Shown here piece by piece: positions 35,235-45,075 of a stretch of DNA of 64,000 nt. The stretch is from Oligoflexia bacterium. GTDB taxonomy: Bacteria > Bdellovibrionota > Bacteriovoracia > Bacteriovoracales > Bacteriovoracaceae. The position numbers and the translations under genes were made by a program. Position 1 is the first letter of the stretch. Each line of letters opens with the position of its first letter. Under the pieces are notes generated by a model. The model saw only the letters and a program-made list of their open reading frames with translations, was not told where the DNA came from and ran no database searches. The DNA is taken from NCBI GenBank assembly GCA_015232355.1, contig JADFZW010000002.1, forward strand, positions 62,001-126,000, written 5' to 3'.

Positions 35235-36647
35235 ATGAAACATTTATATCGATGGTTAATATTTTTTATTCTAATAATTTTTTATAATCATAGTGCTTAT
35301 TCTGAATGTAGTGGTGGATGGAAAAAATTAAACCCGGTCAAAAAGAATTTTTTTAGCATCTTTAATAGTCCTTGTTCTGTGGATGAAGATCCTATACAAA
35401 AATCTTCTGTAATCAATGATAACATGATGAGTGGGGTTGTTGATGCTGTTAACTTACTAAGAAATCCAACTTACGATCAATTAATACCTTATTTTGAAAA
35501 TTTACCGAAAACAATAAAATGTACCGAGGTTGAATCTTTTGTAAAACAAATTAGCGAACGAGCAGCTAAAGTAAAAAAATCACTTGAGAAAGATCCTCAA
35601 AACTCTTCTTGTCATCTAGATAAATCATTTTATGATAAATATAAAATTGAAGTGACTTACAATAAGGAAGGTGGAGCATATTTGAACTTTGGAAAGATGA
35701 TAGGAGTAGGTGGTTTCAAGAAAGTTTATAGCGGTCTAAAATTACTTCCAGAAGTTGAAGAATATGTAAATATTCAACCTAAAAAACAAAATAACGGAGA
35801 AAGTATTTTTGCTAACGAAATTAATAACTTTCATCAAATAACAGACACTGATGACAAAAAAGAGGGTTTGGCACTGCTTGATTCTGTTTGTAAATATACA
35901 GACAAAAATGTTGGTGAATCAGCGTGGATGCCTAAATATGCATCAGATGGATTAAGTGGCTTACGAGGAAAAAGCAAACTTGGCGCAACCATTAGTATGC
36001 TAATTCCTGCTTTTGCAAAATTTTTTAAAAAAGAAGAACCATTTAAAAAATTTATTCCTAAAGCAAAAAGTTTAGCAACAGGTTTAAAAAATATGCATTC
36101 AAAAAATTTATTTCATGGTGATATCAAACTGGAAAATATGTTAGTAAGTAAAAAAGGGGAAATTAAATTAAGTGATTTTGATATGGGACCATATACTCCT
36201 ATTTATCTTCCTCCAGACCATCTTGAAAAAGATTTTGATATGGCAACACACAAACAAAAAAAAGGTAGGATGGCCGATGATATCTATTCATTAGGACTTT
36301 CTTTATATATTTTAAAAACAGGGGAAGTACACAAAATGCAATTGGCAATGTTATCATATTTACAAAATTTAACTCCTTTAGAAAAACAGTTCAAAGAGGC
36401 CCAAAATAAATATCAAAAATATCTCATTAAGGAAGAAGCAGATAAACTTAAAAAAGAAAGTCTTGAGAACTTAAACGAAATATATAAGGATGAAGAAAAA
36501 AAAGTTGCAAAAGAAAAAGATCCTGCAAAGAAAAAATTTAATGAGTTAATATTAAAAATGCTTAATCCGAAAATGGGTACACGAATAGACATAGATGAAA
36601 CAATAAAAGAGCTGAAGAAGATTGATGATATATCTCAAAAAAAATAA
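35235..36647 (+). CDS. Exported eukaryotic-type protein kinase-like protein
   Basis: 470 residues. A signal peptide (hydrophobic core ~7-19, cleavage near SAYS-EC) is followed by ~130 residues of unrecognised sequence, then a kinase-like domain: Gly-loop GVGGFKKVYSG near 157, catalytic loop HGDIKLENML (His near 294), a metal-binding loop SDFDMGPY with DFD for DFG, and ADDIYSLGLSLYIL. The catalytic Asp, Lys and Asn are all present, so activity is plausible. A charged coiled-coil-like tail follows. AGGGG is five bases before the ATG. Most bacterial Ser/Thr kinases are cytosolic or membrane-spanning; one exported whole would need ATP in another compartment or cell. Confidence 0.75.
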   Translation: MKHLYRWLIFFILIIFYNHSAYSECSGGWKKLNPVKKNFFSIFNSPCSVDEDPIQKSSVINDNMMSGVVDAVNLLRNPTYDQLIPYFENLPKTIKCTEVESFVKQISERAAKVKKSLEKDPQNSSCHLDKSFYDKYKIEVTYNKEGGAYLNFGKMIGVGGFKKVYSGLKLLPEVEEYVNIQPKKQNNGESIFANEINNFHQITDTDDKKEGLALLDSVCKYTDKNVGESAWMPKYASDGLSGLRGKSKLGATISMLIPAFAKFFKKEEPFKKFIPKAKSLATGLKNMHSKNLFHGDIKLENMLVSKKGEIKLSDFDMGPYTPIYLPPDHLEKDFDMATHKQKKGRMADDIYSLGLSLYILKTGEVHKMQLAMLSYLQNLTPLEKQFKEAQNKYQKYLIKEEADKLKKESLENLNEIYKDEEKKVAKEKDPAKKKFNELILKMLNPKMGTRIDIDETIKELKKIDDISQKK

Positions 36648-36663
36648 AGTCACATGTTTCTCA

Positions 36664-37938
36664 TCACATCTCAAGAGAGAATCCTAGTAGCCATTGAGAG
36701 GTAGTTATTCGATTTCCATTACTCTTTCTTCCAAAAGTAGTTATAGCATCAATATCTTTTTTGTACAAATCTGAGTAGAGAGTAAAAATCAAGTGAAAAT
36801 TAATTTCTGCCTCTTTCTTATCATTATTATCTTCATCTTCATCTTTTTCTTCGTCTTCAACTTTATATTCAGGATGATATTCCAATCCTATACTATAAAC
36901 ATGACGGATAAACTCCACACTATCCTCTGTTATTCGCTTACTACGTTCAAATTTCAAAATTGGTTGTAACAACAAGATTTTACCACTATTACTACCAATA
37001 GTAATTGCATCATATCGCAAAGATGCTATCATTGATTCATCACTATCGCTGGTATTTTCACTAGTAGCATTTTTGTAAATGTTTTTTAAGTAATCAGTAG
37101 AAAGGATTAATCGTTTCTCATTTTCTTCGAACAATTGTAGATGAAACTGAAAGGTCGAACCCAGTGCTAAGTAATAATATTGTTTTTTTACTGCTGAAGA
37201 ATTTTCTGACAAACCACCTTCACTTTGAGCTGGAATATCGGCAAAGTGAAACGATACAATTGGGTTAATCCTCTCATTCATAAAAGATCCAAACCATACC
37301 GCTCCCATTGCAGGCGTTTGTTGGTTATATATTTCATCACTAGAATTGGTGATTGAAAAGAAAAGATTTTGCGAATTAAAATTAGTCTGTAGAGCAAATC
37401 CCATTTTATTATCTATATGTTGATAATTTTCACCTGCTATAGATCGTAAATAAATATCTACTTCTGATAATTGTCCTTCTGATCCGCCTACATTGTTATA
37501 AATTTTCCCAATCTTTAAAAGAGAATAATCATTTAACTTGTAATCAACTCCTATTTCCGGAACAGAATCAGAAAATTTTAATCTTTGTGTTCCCTGAGTG
37601 TTATTGCTAGCAAGACTCCAGATATGTTTTAAATTCCATCTTGAAAAATAATTAATAAAATTATTAATTTCTCCATCCATAGATATCTGTGCAACTGCTA
37701 TGTCGAATTTTTTTGAATCTAATTCTTTGTTGGCACTCATAGGATATTCAACATCTTCTGAGCTACTACTATTGCCACTTCTAAGAGTATTATCATTTGA
37801 ATTATTTATTTGATAATCAGTTCGAAACTTTATACCAGTATCAAGTGTTATTCCCCAACATATTTCACAACCTAGTATTTCACAACTTAGTATTACGGAT
37901 ATACTTAATAAATATTTATAAATATTTTTATTTAACAT
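36664..37938 (-). CDS. Outer-membrane porin-like beta-barrel protein
   Basis: About 424 residues from ATG 37938 (the longer frame runs into the NRPS gene). A signal peptide is followed by a short Asn/Ser-rich linker and long alternating strands such as YSLLKIGKIYNNVGG, MGFALQTNFNSQNLFFSITN and LQPILKFERSKR, ending ...WLLGFSLEM; an aromatic or hydrophobic last residue is usual for barrels, and Met here is slightly off. A phosphate- or sugar-porin fold is plausible. An acidic EDEEKDEDED loop is repeat-like. It starts two bases after the NRPS stop and may be co-expressed with it. Confidence 0.6.
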   Translation of the reverse strand: MLNKNIYKYLLSISVILSCEILGCEICWGITLDTGIKFRTDYQINNSNDNTLRSGNSSSSEDVEYPMSANKELDSKKFDIAVAQISMDGEINNFINYFSRWNLKHIWSLASNNTQGTQRLKFSDSVPEIGVDYKLNDYSLLKIGKIYNNVGGSEGQLSEVDIYLRSIAGENYQHIDNKMGFALQTNFNSQNLFFSITNSSDEIYNQQTPAMGAVWFGSFMNERINPIVSFHFADIPAQSEGGLSENSSAVKKQYYYLALGSTFQFHLQLFEENEKRLILSTDYLKNIYKNATSENTSDSDESMIASLRYDAITIGSNSGKILLLQPILKFERSKRITEDSVEFIRHVYSIGLEYHPEYKVEDEEKDEDEDNNDKKEAEINFHLIFTLYSDLYKKDIDAITTFGRKSNGNRITTSQWLLGFSLEM

Positions 37939-37939
37939 T

Positions 37940-40900
37940 TTAACATCTTTTAGTCGGTATCCCAATCCATCTACTATTGGGAGCAAGAGTCTCTCCTTTC
38001 ATCAGAAGAGATAGTGGACCAACATTAGAGTTTTTTTCCATTATGGTATCATAAAGTATCACACTCATATTTCCTAAAGAGCAACTTTCACCAATTTTTA
38101 AATATGATGATTTAAAAATTCGATCCTCGAATAAATGGTTTTGCACAATCACTCCAGCATTTAAAGCAGAATAATCAGCAATTTCTACTAAGTCAAATTC
38201 TGAAAATAGAGTGGTATTTAAATAAACTCTTTTGCCTATTTTACATCCAAGCAGACGAAGATATGAAGAAATAAATGGAGTTCCAAGAAGTGAGCTCATT
38301 GCATTTACTGCTATCGATTCATACATTCCATTTAATACTTCATTAAACCACACATATAATGACCATAATGGTTTTATCTCTGGCCTAAATGTTCCCATAA
38401 TAATTTTTTTAAAAATCACTACTGTTAGAGCTGCAATCAGAGTGGAAATTATCGCATAGAAAGGACTTAATAAAACAGTATAAATTATATTAGAAGCAAT
38501 GTTTTGATATGTAAAATAAACTGCTGCCACCCAAAGAAGTGCTGCTGCTATTCCAATATATCCTGGTAGTAAAATTCTGAGTGCATCCACAAGCAAGCGC
38601 TCGATATATAATTTTACCGTTGGTTTGTAAGTAACGTCCTTACTGAATCCTTTTACCTTTTTTCTAAATGGCAGATTAAATGGAGGAGAACCAAGCCATT
38701 CCGTACCATCAGCTGCACGTGCAATAGCAAGAGGTGGAGTTGATAAACAACCAATCAAACAATCATTACCTACCTCTGCTCCAATAGGCATGATCGCACT
38801 ATTTCCAATAAAACTTCTATCTCCAATTTTACTTCTATCAATTTGCATTTTACCATCATAAAAATGTCTTCCTCCAATAATAGAACCATCAGCAAAAAAA
38901 CTCTCCTCTCCTAACTCCATCAATTCGGGAGAGATTTGGGAAACAGTAGAGATCTCTGCTCGCTTTCCAATCTTTGCTCCAAGCAAGCGAAGCCATCCAG
39001 GTAAATAGATTGTAGTATAAACTGTCTTTAAGATCGAAGTAGTAAGCAATCTAAGCATTGAATCCACAAACCACTTTCTAATATAAAAAAAACTCTCAAT
39101 CGAATAAATCCCTGGTGCATATTTTGGTAGTACTATCTTTTTTAATAGAGCAAACGCCAAGCAAATCATCAGCACCTCTAGTGGAACAAACAAAAAGGCA
39201 GATGCAATAGTATATGAAATCCCTCCCAGTTGGTAAGCAAAAATACTTAGAGCAATAGAAGGAACACTTACTAATAAAAAGAATAATCCCATCAGTAGTG
39301 GGGCAAAATAAAAGATAATAGAAAAAATAATTGGGTGACGTTTTTTTTCATCACTCTTATTATTTTTATTTGTAAATTTATTATCATGCACTTTCTCAGC
39401 AGGTGAACCAGCATAAAAATCATCATGCTTCAACAATTGATTATCGGCAACGAGTGAAAGATCACCCAGCTTGGCCCCATCTTCCATTTTACAATTAAGA
39501 CCTATACATGAGTGAATTCCCACAAAACAATCATTACCAATATCAACATTACCTAAAATCAAAAAACCATTTTCTACTCTGTATCCAAGTATCTGCGTTT
39601 CACTACAGATACTACTGTTTTTACCAATTGATATTAAATCAAAAGTAGAAAGTAGTGGTGTATCAATAATTGTGTCTCTAGAAATAGAAGCTCCCATTAA
39701 TCTATAATATAAATTTATAATTGGTGTTCCTGCATAGATTGAAATCCCACTGGCAGTATGAATTCTATCCACAAGCCACCAACGAAAATAATAAAAGCTC
39801 CATAAGGGATAACGACCAGCTTTAAATTTTCCAATAATTAACCATTTCATTACAATAGAAAATGCCGGTATTAATATTGGTAAGAGGAAAAAAAGCAAAA
39901 GTGAAATATAAATTCCACTCTTTAAATCTAAATTCCCTAAAAAAATCTCAAGTCCCATTAAAAACATTATGGCCATAGGAATAGTTGAAATAGCATAGAG
40001 AGGATATAGCGAAAGCGTTTGTAATATTACACAAATGGGATAAAATTTTTTAGATAATTTCTTAAATGTCTCTGCTGCAATTGTAGATTCTGCTTTAAAT
40101 TTCTCTTTTGGTTGAAGATAACTGGCCATCTTTCTAATAGTGTTATGTTGATATATGTCTCTAATAGCAATATTTAACGATAGCTCATTTCGAATGCCAG
40201 ATGCTAATCTGGCGGCCATAAGTGAATATCCTCCTAAATCCATAAAAAAATCATCTTCAACCGAAATGGGATCTATTTTTAATAAATTTTCCCAAATTTT
40301 TTTCAAGGAGGCCTCTAAGATTGATTGAGGTGGAACAATATTGCGATTATTACGAACTAGAGGATTTTTGGGAACAGGCAAATTTTTTCGATCTACTTTA
40401 CCGCTATTTAATAATGGAAAACTATCTAAAACTTCTAAGTAAGTGGGAATCATATAGGGAGGAAGTTTGTTCGATAATAGATTTAAAATCTCATCTTGAT
40501 TAAATAAATTATTAGCTGATTGATTAAGCTGCTGATGGTTCTTATTTAATGTTACATACGCTGCCAGCTCTTGTCCGCTCTCAGATTCATAGACTTTGAC
40601 TGCTGCTGATTGAATGGCCTTACATTCAAGAAGTAAAGTTTCTATTTCTGCCAATTCCACTCTATGGCCACGCACTTTAACTTGAGTATCAACTCGTCCT
40701 AAAAAAAGTAATTCTCCATTTTCATTTTCCTTAACCAAATCTCCAGTCTTGTAAAATCTCTTTCCATCAGTTGCAAGTGGATCTTGGATAAAACTTTTTT
40801 TTGTTATCTGATCTAAATTTAAATATCCACGCGCTAACCCCTCTCCTTCAATATAAAGCTCACCAATTTCCCCTTTGGCGACAGCAAACATTTTTTCATC

Positions 40901-41962
40901 TAATATATGAAGTGTGTATCCCTCTAATGCTCTTCCAATGGTTACCATCTCATAAGGCCTGCACTCTTTTGCAGTTGCATTGACCGTTGTTTCCGTTGGC
41001 CCATAAACATTTAGAAGTCGCCTTTTATCATTAGGCCATTTGTTTGCTAGCTCTTGTGGACATTGTTCTCCACTAAGAATTAAGAGTCGAACTTTTGGCA
41101 AATCACTTCCAATCATCGAAAGAAATGTAGGGACGGTTGAAAAAACTGTAACATTATTTTCATTTATATAATTGGCAGTCTCTTCTGCTAATTTTCCAAT
41201 CTCTTGCGGACCAATCACCAGTGTAGCACCATTTGAAAATGCCATCCACATCTCTTCTACTGAGCCATCAAAACTAAGAGAGAAACCTTGATAAATACGA
41301 TCATTAGGATTTAATTGACAGACTTTCTTAAAAGATTTTACAAAAGAAACGCTATTACGATGCTCAGTCATAATTCCTTTAGGTCTGCCAGTACTACCAG
41401 AAGTATAAATGATATAACATAGATCGAATGCTAAAACTCCGCTCTTCACACGATCTAATCTCTCACTGGAACTGCATTCAATTATCCACTTTTGTTTTTG
41501 ATTATCGAGCACTAACACTTGACCATTAAAATTACCCATCTCTTCAATCAAAGCATTTTCAGTTAATAACATTTTTACCTTGGCATCACTTAAAATATGA
41601 TCAATTCGTTCTGCTGGAAAAGATGGATCAATGGGAACATAAGCAGCACCGGCCTTTAATATAGCTAGAATAGAAATAATTGCTTGATGAGAACGATTCA
41701 AAAAAATAGCAACTAAATCCTTACTTCTTACTCCATTCTCTATTAAATAATGGGCCAATTTATTTGCTTCACAATCTAATTCTTGATAACTAAGAATAAC
41801 ACTCTTAAAAATCAGCGCTTGCTGATGAGGATTTTTATCTACTTGTTGTTCGAAAATTTCATGTAGACACTCATTAAGTTTCACCTCTTTTTCAAATTCA
41901 GCAGCAGGGAATAATTCTACTTCATTTAACTCTTCTACTCTTTGACTAGAAATTAATTTCAT
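37940..41962 (-). CDS. Pls/PosA-type single-module nonribosomal peptide synthetase
   Basis: About 1340 residues. Residues ~1-520 are an adenylation domain: IIYTSGSTGRPKG, YGPTETTVNAT, YKTGDLV, GRVDTQVKVRGHRVELAE and SGKVDRK. Residues ~540-610 are a carrier domain with LGGYSL (Ser near 578). The rest has about six membrane segments and three hexapeptide-rich blocks (for example CFVGIHSCIG, SFIGNSAIMPIGAEVG, CSLGNMSVILYD), the terminal part of poly-lysine-synthetase-type enzymes. No condensation or thioesterase domain. A hand-read specificity code of D-G-E-S-I-S-V-V-N resembles codes for lysine. Likely product: an isopeptide-linked polymer or short basic peptide, made at the inner membrane. ATG 41962 is preferred over the TTG six bases upstream. 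Confidence 0.82.
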   Translation of the reverse strand: MKLISSQRVEELNEVELFPAAEFEKEVKLNECLHEIFEQQVDKNPHQQALIFKSVILSYQELDCEANKLAHYLIENGVRSKDLVAIFLNRSHQAIISILAILKAGAAYVPIDPSFPAERIDHILSDAKVKMLLTENALIEEMGNFNGQVLVLDNQKQKWIIECSSSERLDRVKSGVLAFDLCYIIYTSGSTGRPKGIMTEHRNSVSFVKSFKKVCQLNPNDRIYQGFSLSFDGSVEEMWMAFSNGATLVIGPQEIGKLAEETANYINENNVTVFSTVPTFLSMIGSDLPKVRLLILSGEQCPQELANKWPNDKRRLLNVYGPTETTVNATAKECRPYEMVTIGRALEGYTLHILDEKMFAVAKGEIGELYIEGEGLARGYLNLDQITKKSFIQDPLATDGKRFYKTGDLVKENENGELLFLGRVDTQVKVRGHRVELAEIETLLLECKAIQSAAVKVYESESGQELAAYVTLNKNHQQLNQSANNLFNQDEILNLLSNKLPPYMIPTYLEVLDSFPLLNSGKVDRKNLPVPKNPLVRNNRNIVPPQSILEASLKKIWENLLKIDPISVEDDFFMDLGGYSLMAARLASGIRNELSLNIAIRDIYQHNTIRKMASYLQPKEKFKAESTIAAETFKKLSKKFYPICVILQTLSLYPLYAISTIPMAIMFLMGLEIFLGNLDLKSGIYISLLLFFLLPILIPAFSIVMKWLIIGKFKAGRYPLWSFYYFRWWLVDRIHTASGISIYAGTPIINLYYRLMGASISRDTIIDTPLLSTFDLISIGKNSSICSETQILGYRVENGFLILGNVDIGNDCFVGIHSCIGLNCKMEDGAKLGDLSLVADNQLLKHDDFYAGSPAEKVHDNKFTNKNNKSDEKKRHPIIFSIIFYFAPLLMGLFFLLVSVPSIALSIFAYQLGGISYTIASAFLFVPLEVLMICLAFALLKKIVLPKYAPGIYSIESFFYIRKWFVDSMLRLLTTSILKTVYTTIYLPGWLRLLGAKIGKRAEISTVSQISPELMELGEESFFADGSIIGGRHFYDGKMQIDRSKIGDRSFIGNSAIMPIGAEVGNDCLIGCLSTPPLAIARAADGTEWLGSPPFNLPFRKKVKGFSKDVTYKPTVKLYIERLLVDALRILLPGYIGIAAALLWVAAVYFTYQNIASNIIYTVLLSPFYAIISTLIAALTVVIFKKIIMGTFRPEIKPLWSLYVWFNEVLNGMYESIAVNAMSSLLGTPFISSYLRLLGCKIGKRVYLNTTLFSEFDLVEIADYSALNAGVIVQNHLFEDRIFKSSYLKIGESCSLGNMSVILYDTIMEKNSNVGPLSLLMKGETLAPNSRWIGIPTKRC

Positions 41963-42270
41963 AAGCAATTTCTCTTCTTTAAATTTGGAACACTTTTTTA
42001 AAACGTGCTACTTTTTGCTCCTGTTTATGATCATTTTTTATTTCTTGCTTAAAATCCTTTAAGAGAAATTTGCATTAATTATGCCAAACAAATACAATTC
42101 ATTTAATAGTGTTGAATTACAAAATGAGAAAAGAGTTTTCATAATAAAAGTGACAAAATGATAATAAAAAAAATCAATGAAGTTACTAAATGCACTTGTG
42201 GATAAAAAATGATTTTTGTCAATAAGATGAAATTGTAATTTGTTCCAAATTTTTTTTCAAAAAAGGTAAA
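41963..42270. promoter_or_regulatory. Region between the NRPS and phospholipase-like genes
   Basis: 308 bases, very AT-rich, no credible gene or stable hairpin. It should hold the NRPS promoter (leftward); AAGAAGAGAAA just before the NRPS start may be its ribosome site. Confidence 0.3.
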
Positions 42271-43293
42271 CTAATATTTTGAATCGAATTGCTGATATTT
42301 ATTTAACATAAAATAAATTGCTCCTCTGGTATAACTGAGAGCATTTTTAAGCATTAATGTAGTATCATTAACTAATTTTTCATTACCACTACCAGCTTCT
42401 AGAGGATATTCACTTTCAACATAATCATTCCATACATCATAACCAATTCCTCCACTCCAATAACTTGATTGCCAAGCTATCTCTCTTATATCTTCTGCTG
42501 GATTATTTATGTTATACATTTGAGAATCAACATCATTTTGAATCCTCTTTCGAAAATTATGTCCACTGGTGAAATTATTTTGAATCCATTTTTCAAAGTC
42601 GCTATGTTTATATAATAAATCTAAGTGATCAAATGTTGGTAATGATGTATGAACAATAATCGTTACATCAGCAATAAAATGAAGCGCATATCCTAAATAC
42701 CAATCACCATTTTCTTGATCATTAAGTAAATAATAATATTCGGCCGACAATCCACCAAAACCACCACCAAAAATTTCTTCAGGATTAGTCCCCATTAAAT
42801 TATCTTGAAAATGTCTATCGGCCCCACCCCACAACCATTCACCACTTTGATTATACATATACAAGTGGGCCCAAGGATGTCTTAATAGTTCAAAAACATT
42901 TAAGTGTCTGTCTGGTACTTCTGCCGCTGCTACCATATTTTTCACTCTATTTTCTGACAATGGAAATGATCTCAGCGCAATCTCCAGTAAATCTTGATGA
43001 GTCACCTCCGCATATTTATTAGCATCTGATCCTAATGTTGATTCTGATGTTGATGTTAATATCGATGTCGAAAGTAAATCTTTTTGCATCTCAATTTTAG
43101 CACATTCACTTAAACGCATTTTATCTGCTAATATGGATACATCATTGCATTTAACTTCTTTAGCATTACTGCTTTGACAAAAAGAATGAAAAAAAGCAAA
43201 AAGAATTAAAATTGAAAGGACTATTAATAAAAGCAATCTAATATTATTTTTATAGTTTTTAAAAAAATGAAAATAATTCCAGAATAAATTCAT
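42271..43293 (-). CDS. Exported zinc-dependent phospholipase C-like protein
   Basis: About 340 residues from ATG 43293, chosen because GGAGGG lies six bases upstream. A signal segment (~residues 20-38) is followed by a helical domain. HPWAHLYMYN and LGYALHFIADVTIIVHTSLPTFDH reproduce the zinc-ligand pattern of bacterial phospholipase C / alpha-toxin (H-x3-D then H), with a downstream KHSDFEKWIQ like the family's E/W segment. Related S1/P1 nuclease-like proteins are possible. As an exported lipase it would attack foreign membranes. No C-terminal C2 domain. Confidence 0.7.
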   Translation of the reverse strand: MNLFWNYFHFFKNYKNNIRLLLLIVLSILILFAFFHSFCQSSNAKEVKCNDVSILADKMRLSECAKIEMQKDLLSTSILTSTSESTLGSDANKYAEVTHQDLLEIALRSFPLSENRVKNMVAAAEVPDRHLNVFELLRHPWAHLYMYNQSGEWLWGGADRHFQDNLMGTNPEEIFGGGFGGLSAEYYYLLNDQENGDWYLGYALHFIADVTIIVHTSLPTFDHLDLLYKHSDFEKWIQNNFTSGHNFRKRIQNDVDSQMYNINNPAEDIREIAWQSSYWSGGIGYDVWNDYVESEYPLEAGSGNEKLVNDTTLMLKNALSYTRGAIYFMLNKYQQFDSKY

Positions 43294-43433
43294 CATAATC
43301 CCTCCAAAAAGAATCAAATTAAAAATTTCTTTTAATTACTTTACGGTAATTCACGAAAGCTTACACTTTAATTATCTAATGATAAATAATTTTTTTCAAA
43401 TAAAGATATTATTAAGTTTTGATTAGGATTACG

Positions 43434-44357
43434 TTATAGTTTGTTTATTTCTTTTACCGAAGTGATTTTTACTACGTCTTCACCTCGACAACCATCATCT
43501 GGACAAACATTAGATATAAAACAATTCCCTGATGGTGCCATTACATAATCATTATCACCTCTAACTAAAATCCCTTCTACCTCTCTTGTTTGAGCATTAA
43601 AAACTGCAGATCCTGAATTTCCACCATAGGTATCAAGATTAGTTATAAAATATCCTTCAGGAGTACTGTCTCTAACAATTGCTCCATCAGAAATTTTTGT
43701 TGGAAGTCCTGAAGGATGACCAATAACTAATACTTTTGTATTATCAGCAATTGTTCCTGTACGTCTGTATGCCAGAGCAGGACGATCAGTTACTGAGCGA
43801 TCAAGACGTAAAACAGCGTAATCAACTGAACTTCCCTCTTGATGGCCAATAATCTCTTTGCATCGATATACGCTTGTTGATGGAACATAAATATTTACTG
43901 ATCCTCCAAGATTACCATCAGATGCTGAAGCTACTCTATAATCAAAAACCCATGCATGATCATTACAATCTTCAACTGTACTAATACAATGTCCAGCTGT
44001 AATTAGCACATCATCGGCCACTAAAAAACCTGAGCATTGAGCAGCAGCTAATTGTTTAGCAAAACGTTCACTACTACAAACATCCATTAGATTCATCAAA
44101 TTGCTGCCTTTTATAGTATAAGTATTTCCATTAAGTGCTAAATTATCATTGGGAATTTGTGCTGCTGTTGAGAGTGCTAATTGTTTGTAGGCAGCTGTGG
44201 AAGAATTATAATCTACTCTGTCGTCTACACCATAAATTACTTTATTAATATCTCTTAGTATTGTAAATTGATCAACATCATATGCTTTGCCAAAGCTAAC
44301 TCCGCTGATTAAAAGTGATGATAGTAGTAAGCATAGTGATACTTTTAATAATTTCAT
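43434..44357 (-). CDS. Exported trypsin/V8-like serine protease
   Basis: About 307 residues from ATG 44357; GGGGGG upstream decides this over the longer frame. Signal peptide to about SFGKA. The chymotrypsin-fold triad is visible: His in ITAGHC, Asp in SSVDYAVLRLD and Ser in GGNSGSAVF. Paired Cys around the His and a Cys-rich tail (CFISNVCPDDGC) suggest disulfides. It resembles V8/glutamyl-endopeptidase-type secreted proteases. A pro-region of ~60 residues may precede the mature enzyme. Confidence 0.88.
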   Translation of the reverse strand: MKLLKVSLCLLLSSLLISGVSFGKAYDVDQFTILRDINKVIYGVDDRVDYNSSTAAYKQLALSTAAQIPNDNLALNGNTYTIKGSNLMNLMDVCSSERFAKQLAAAQCSGFLVADDVLITAGHCISTVEDCNDHAWVFDYRVASASDGNLGGSVNIYVPSTSVYRCKEIIGHQEGSSVDYAVLRLDRSVTDRPALAYRRTGTIADNTKVLVIGHPSGLPTKISDGAIVRDSTPEGYFITNLDTYGGNSGSAVFNAQTREVEGILVRGDNDYVMAPSGNCFISNVCPDDGCRGEDVVKITSVKEINKL

Positions 44358-44551
44358 AATAACCCCCCCTAAAATAGAAACAAAAATGAATAATAAAATA
44401 ATTTGATCATTACCATATATCATTCATCTACATTAAAAAGATTATCAAACAAGTTTGTATGAACTAGCAACTGACACTTTCTTACAAATCAACATTATAA
44501 AATATATATAAAAAAATACAAAAACCAAGTAAAACAATCTATAATTAAAAT

Positions 44552-45025
44552 ATGAGTAGAGTATTAAACCTAATTGTTGTTGGAAAATTAAAAGATAAAC
44601 ACTTCGAAAATCTTGAGACTGAATATCGAAAAAGATTAAATAAATTTCAATTGATAATTCATGAGACTCGTTCATTCGCAGATACAATCATTAACGAGGA
44701 AAAAGAGATTTTAAAAAAAGTTGATGAAATCACTTCTGGAGAACGAAGTAGATCCCATATTGTTTTGTTATCAGAAAATGGGAAAGAATATTCCAGCCAG
44801 GATTTTTCATTAAAAATCTTTGATTTATTAAAAAATTGTTCAACAAAAAAAATCATCATTATCATTGGTGGTGCCCACGGATTTACTGATGGAATAATTA
44901 AAATGAGTAGCGAGACTATCTCGCTCTCAAAATTAACCTTTCCTCATAGGTTGGCGCGAATTATACTTATTGAACAACTTTATCGAGCACAAACTATAGA
45001 GTATGGACATCCTTACCACCACTAG
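44552..45025 (+). CDS. rlmH: 23S rRNA pseudouridine-1915 N3-methyltransferase RlmH
   Basis: 157 residues, SPOUT fold. LLSENGKEYSSQDFS, IIIGGAHGFTDGI, SLSKLTFPHRLARIILIEQLYRA and the C-terminal IEYGHPYHH are the RlmH signature. It methylates m3-pseudouridine 1915 of 23S rRNA using SAM. It starts an rlmH-gpmI pair in the same direction. Confidence 0.96.
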   Translation: MSRVLNLIVVGKLKDKHFENLETEYRKRLNKFQLIIHETRSFADTIINEEKEILKKVDEITSGERSRSHIVLLSENGKEYSSQDFSLKIFDLLKNCSTKKIIIIIGGAHGFTDGIIKMSSETISLSKLTFPHRLARIILIEQLYRAQTIEYGHPYHH

Positions 45026-45075
45026 AGTAAAATTTTCATACGGTCATTTTTTTATTTATAATGGAGTAAAACAAA

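Noticed and set aside
37939..37986. Longer N-terminus for the porin-like protein
   Set aside because: It would start inside the NRPS gene and place the signal peptide in the middle; ATG 37938 fits.
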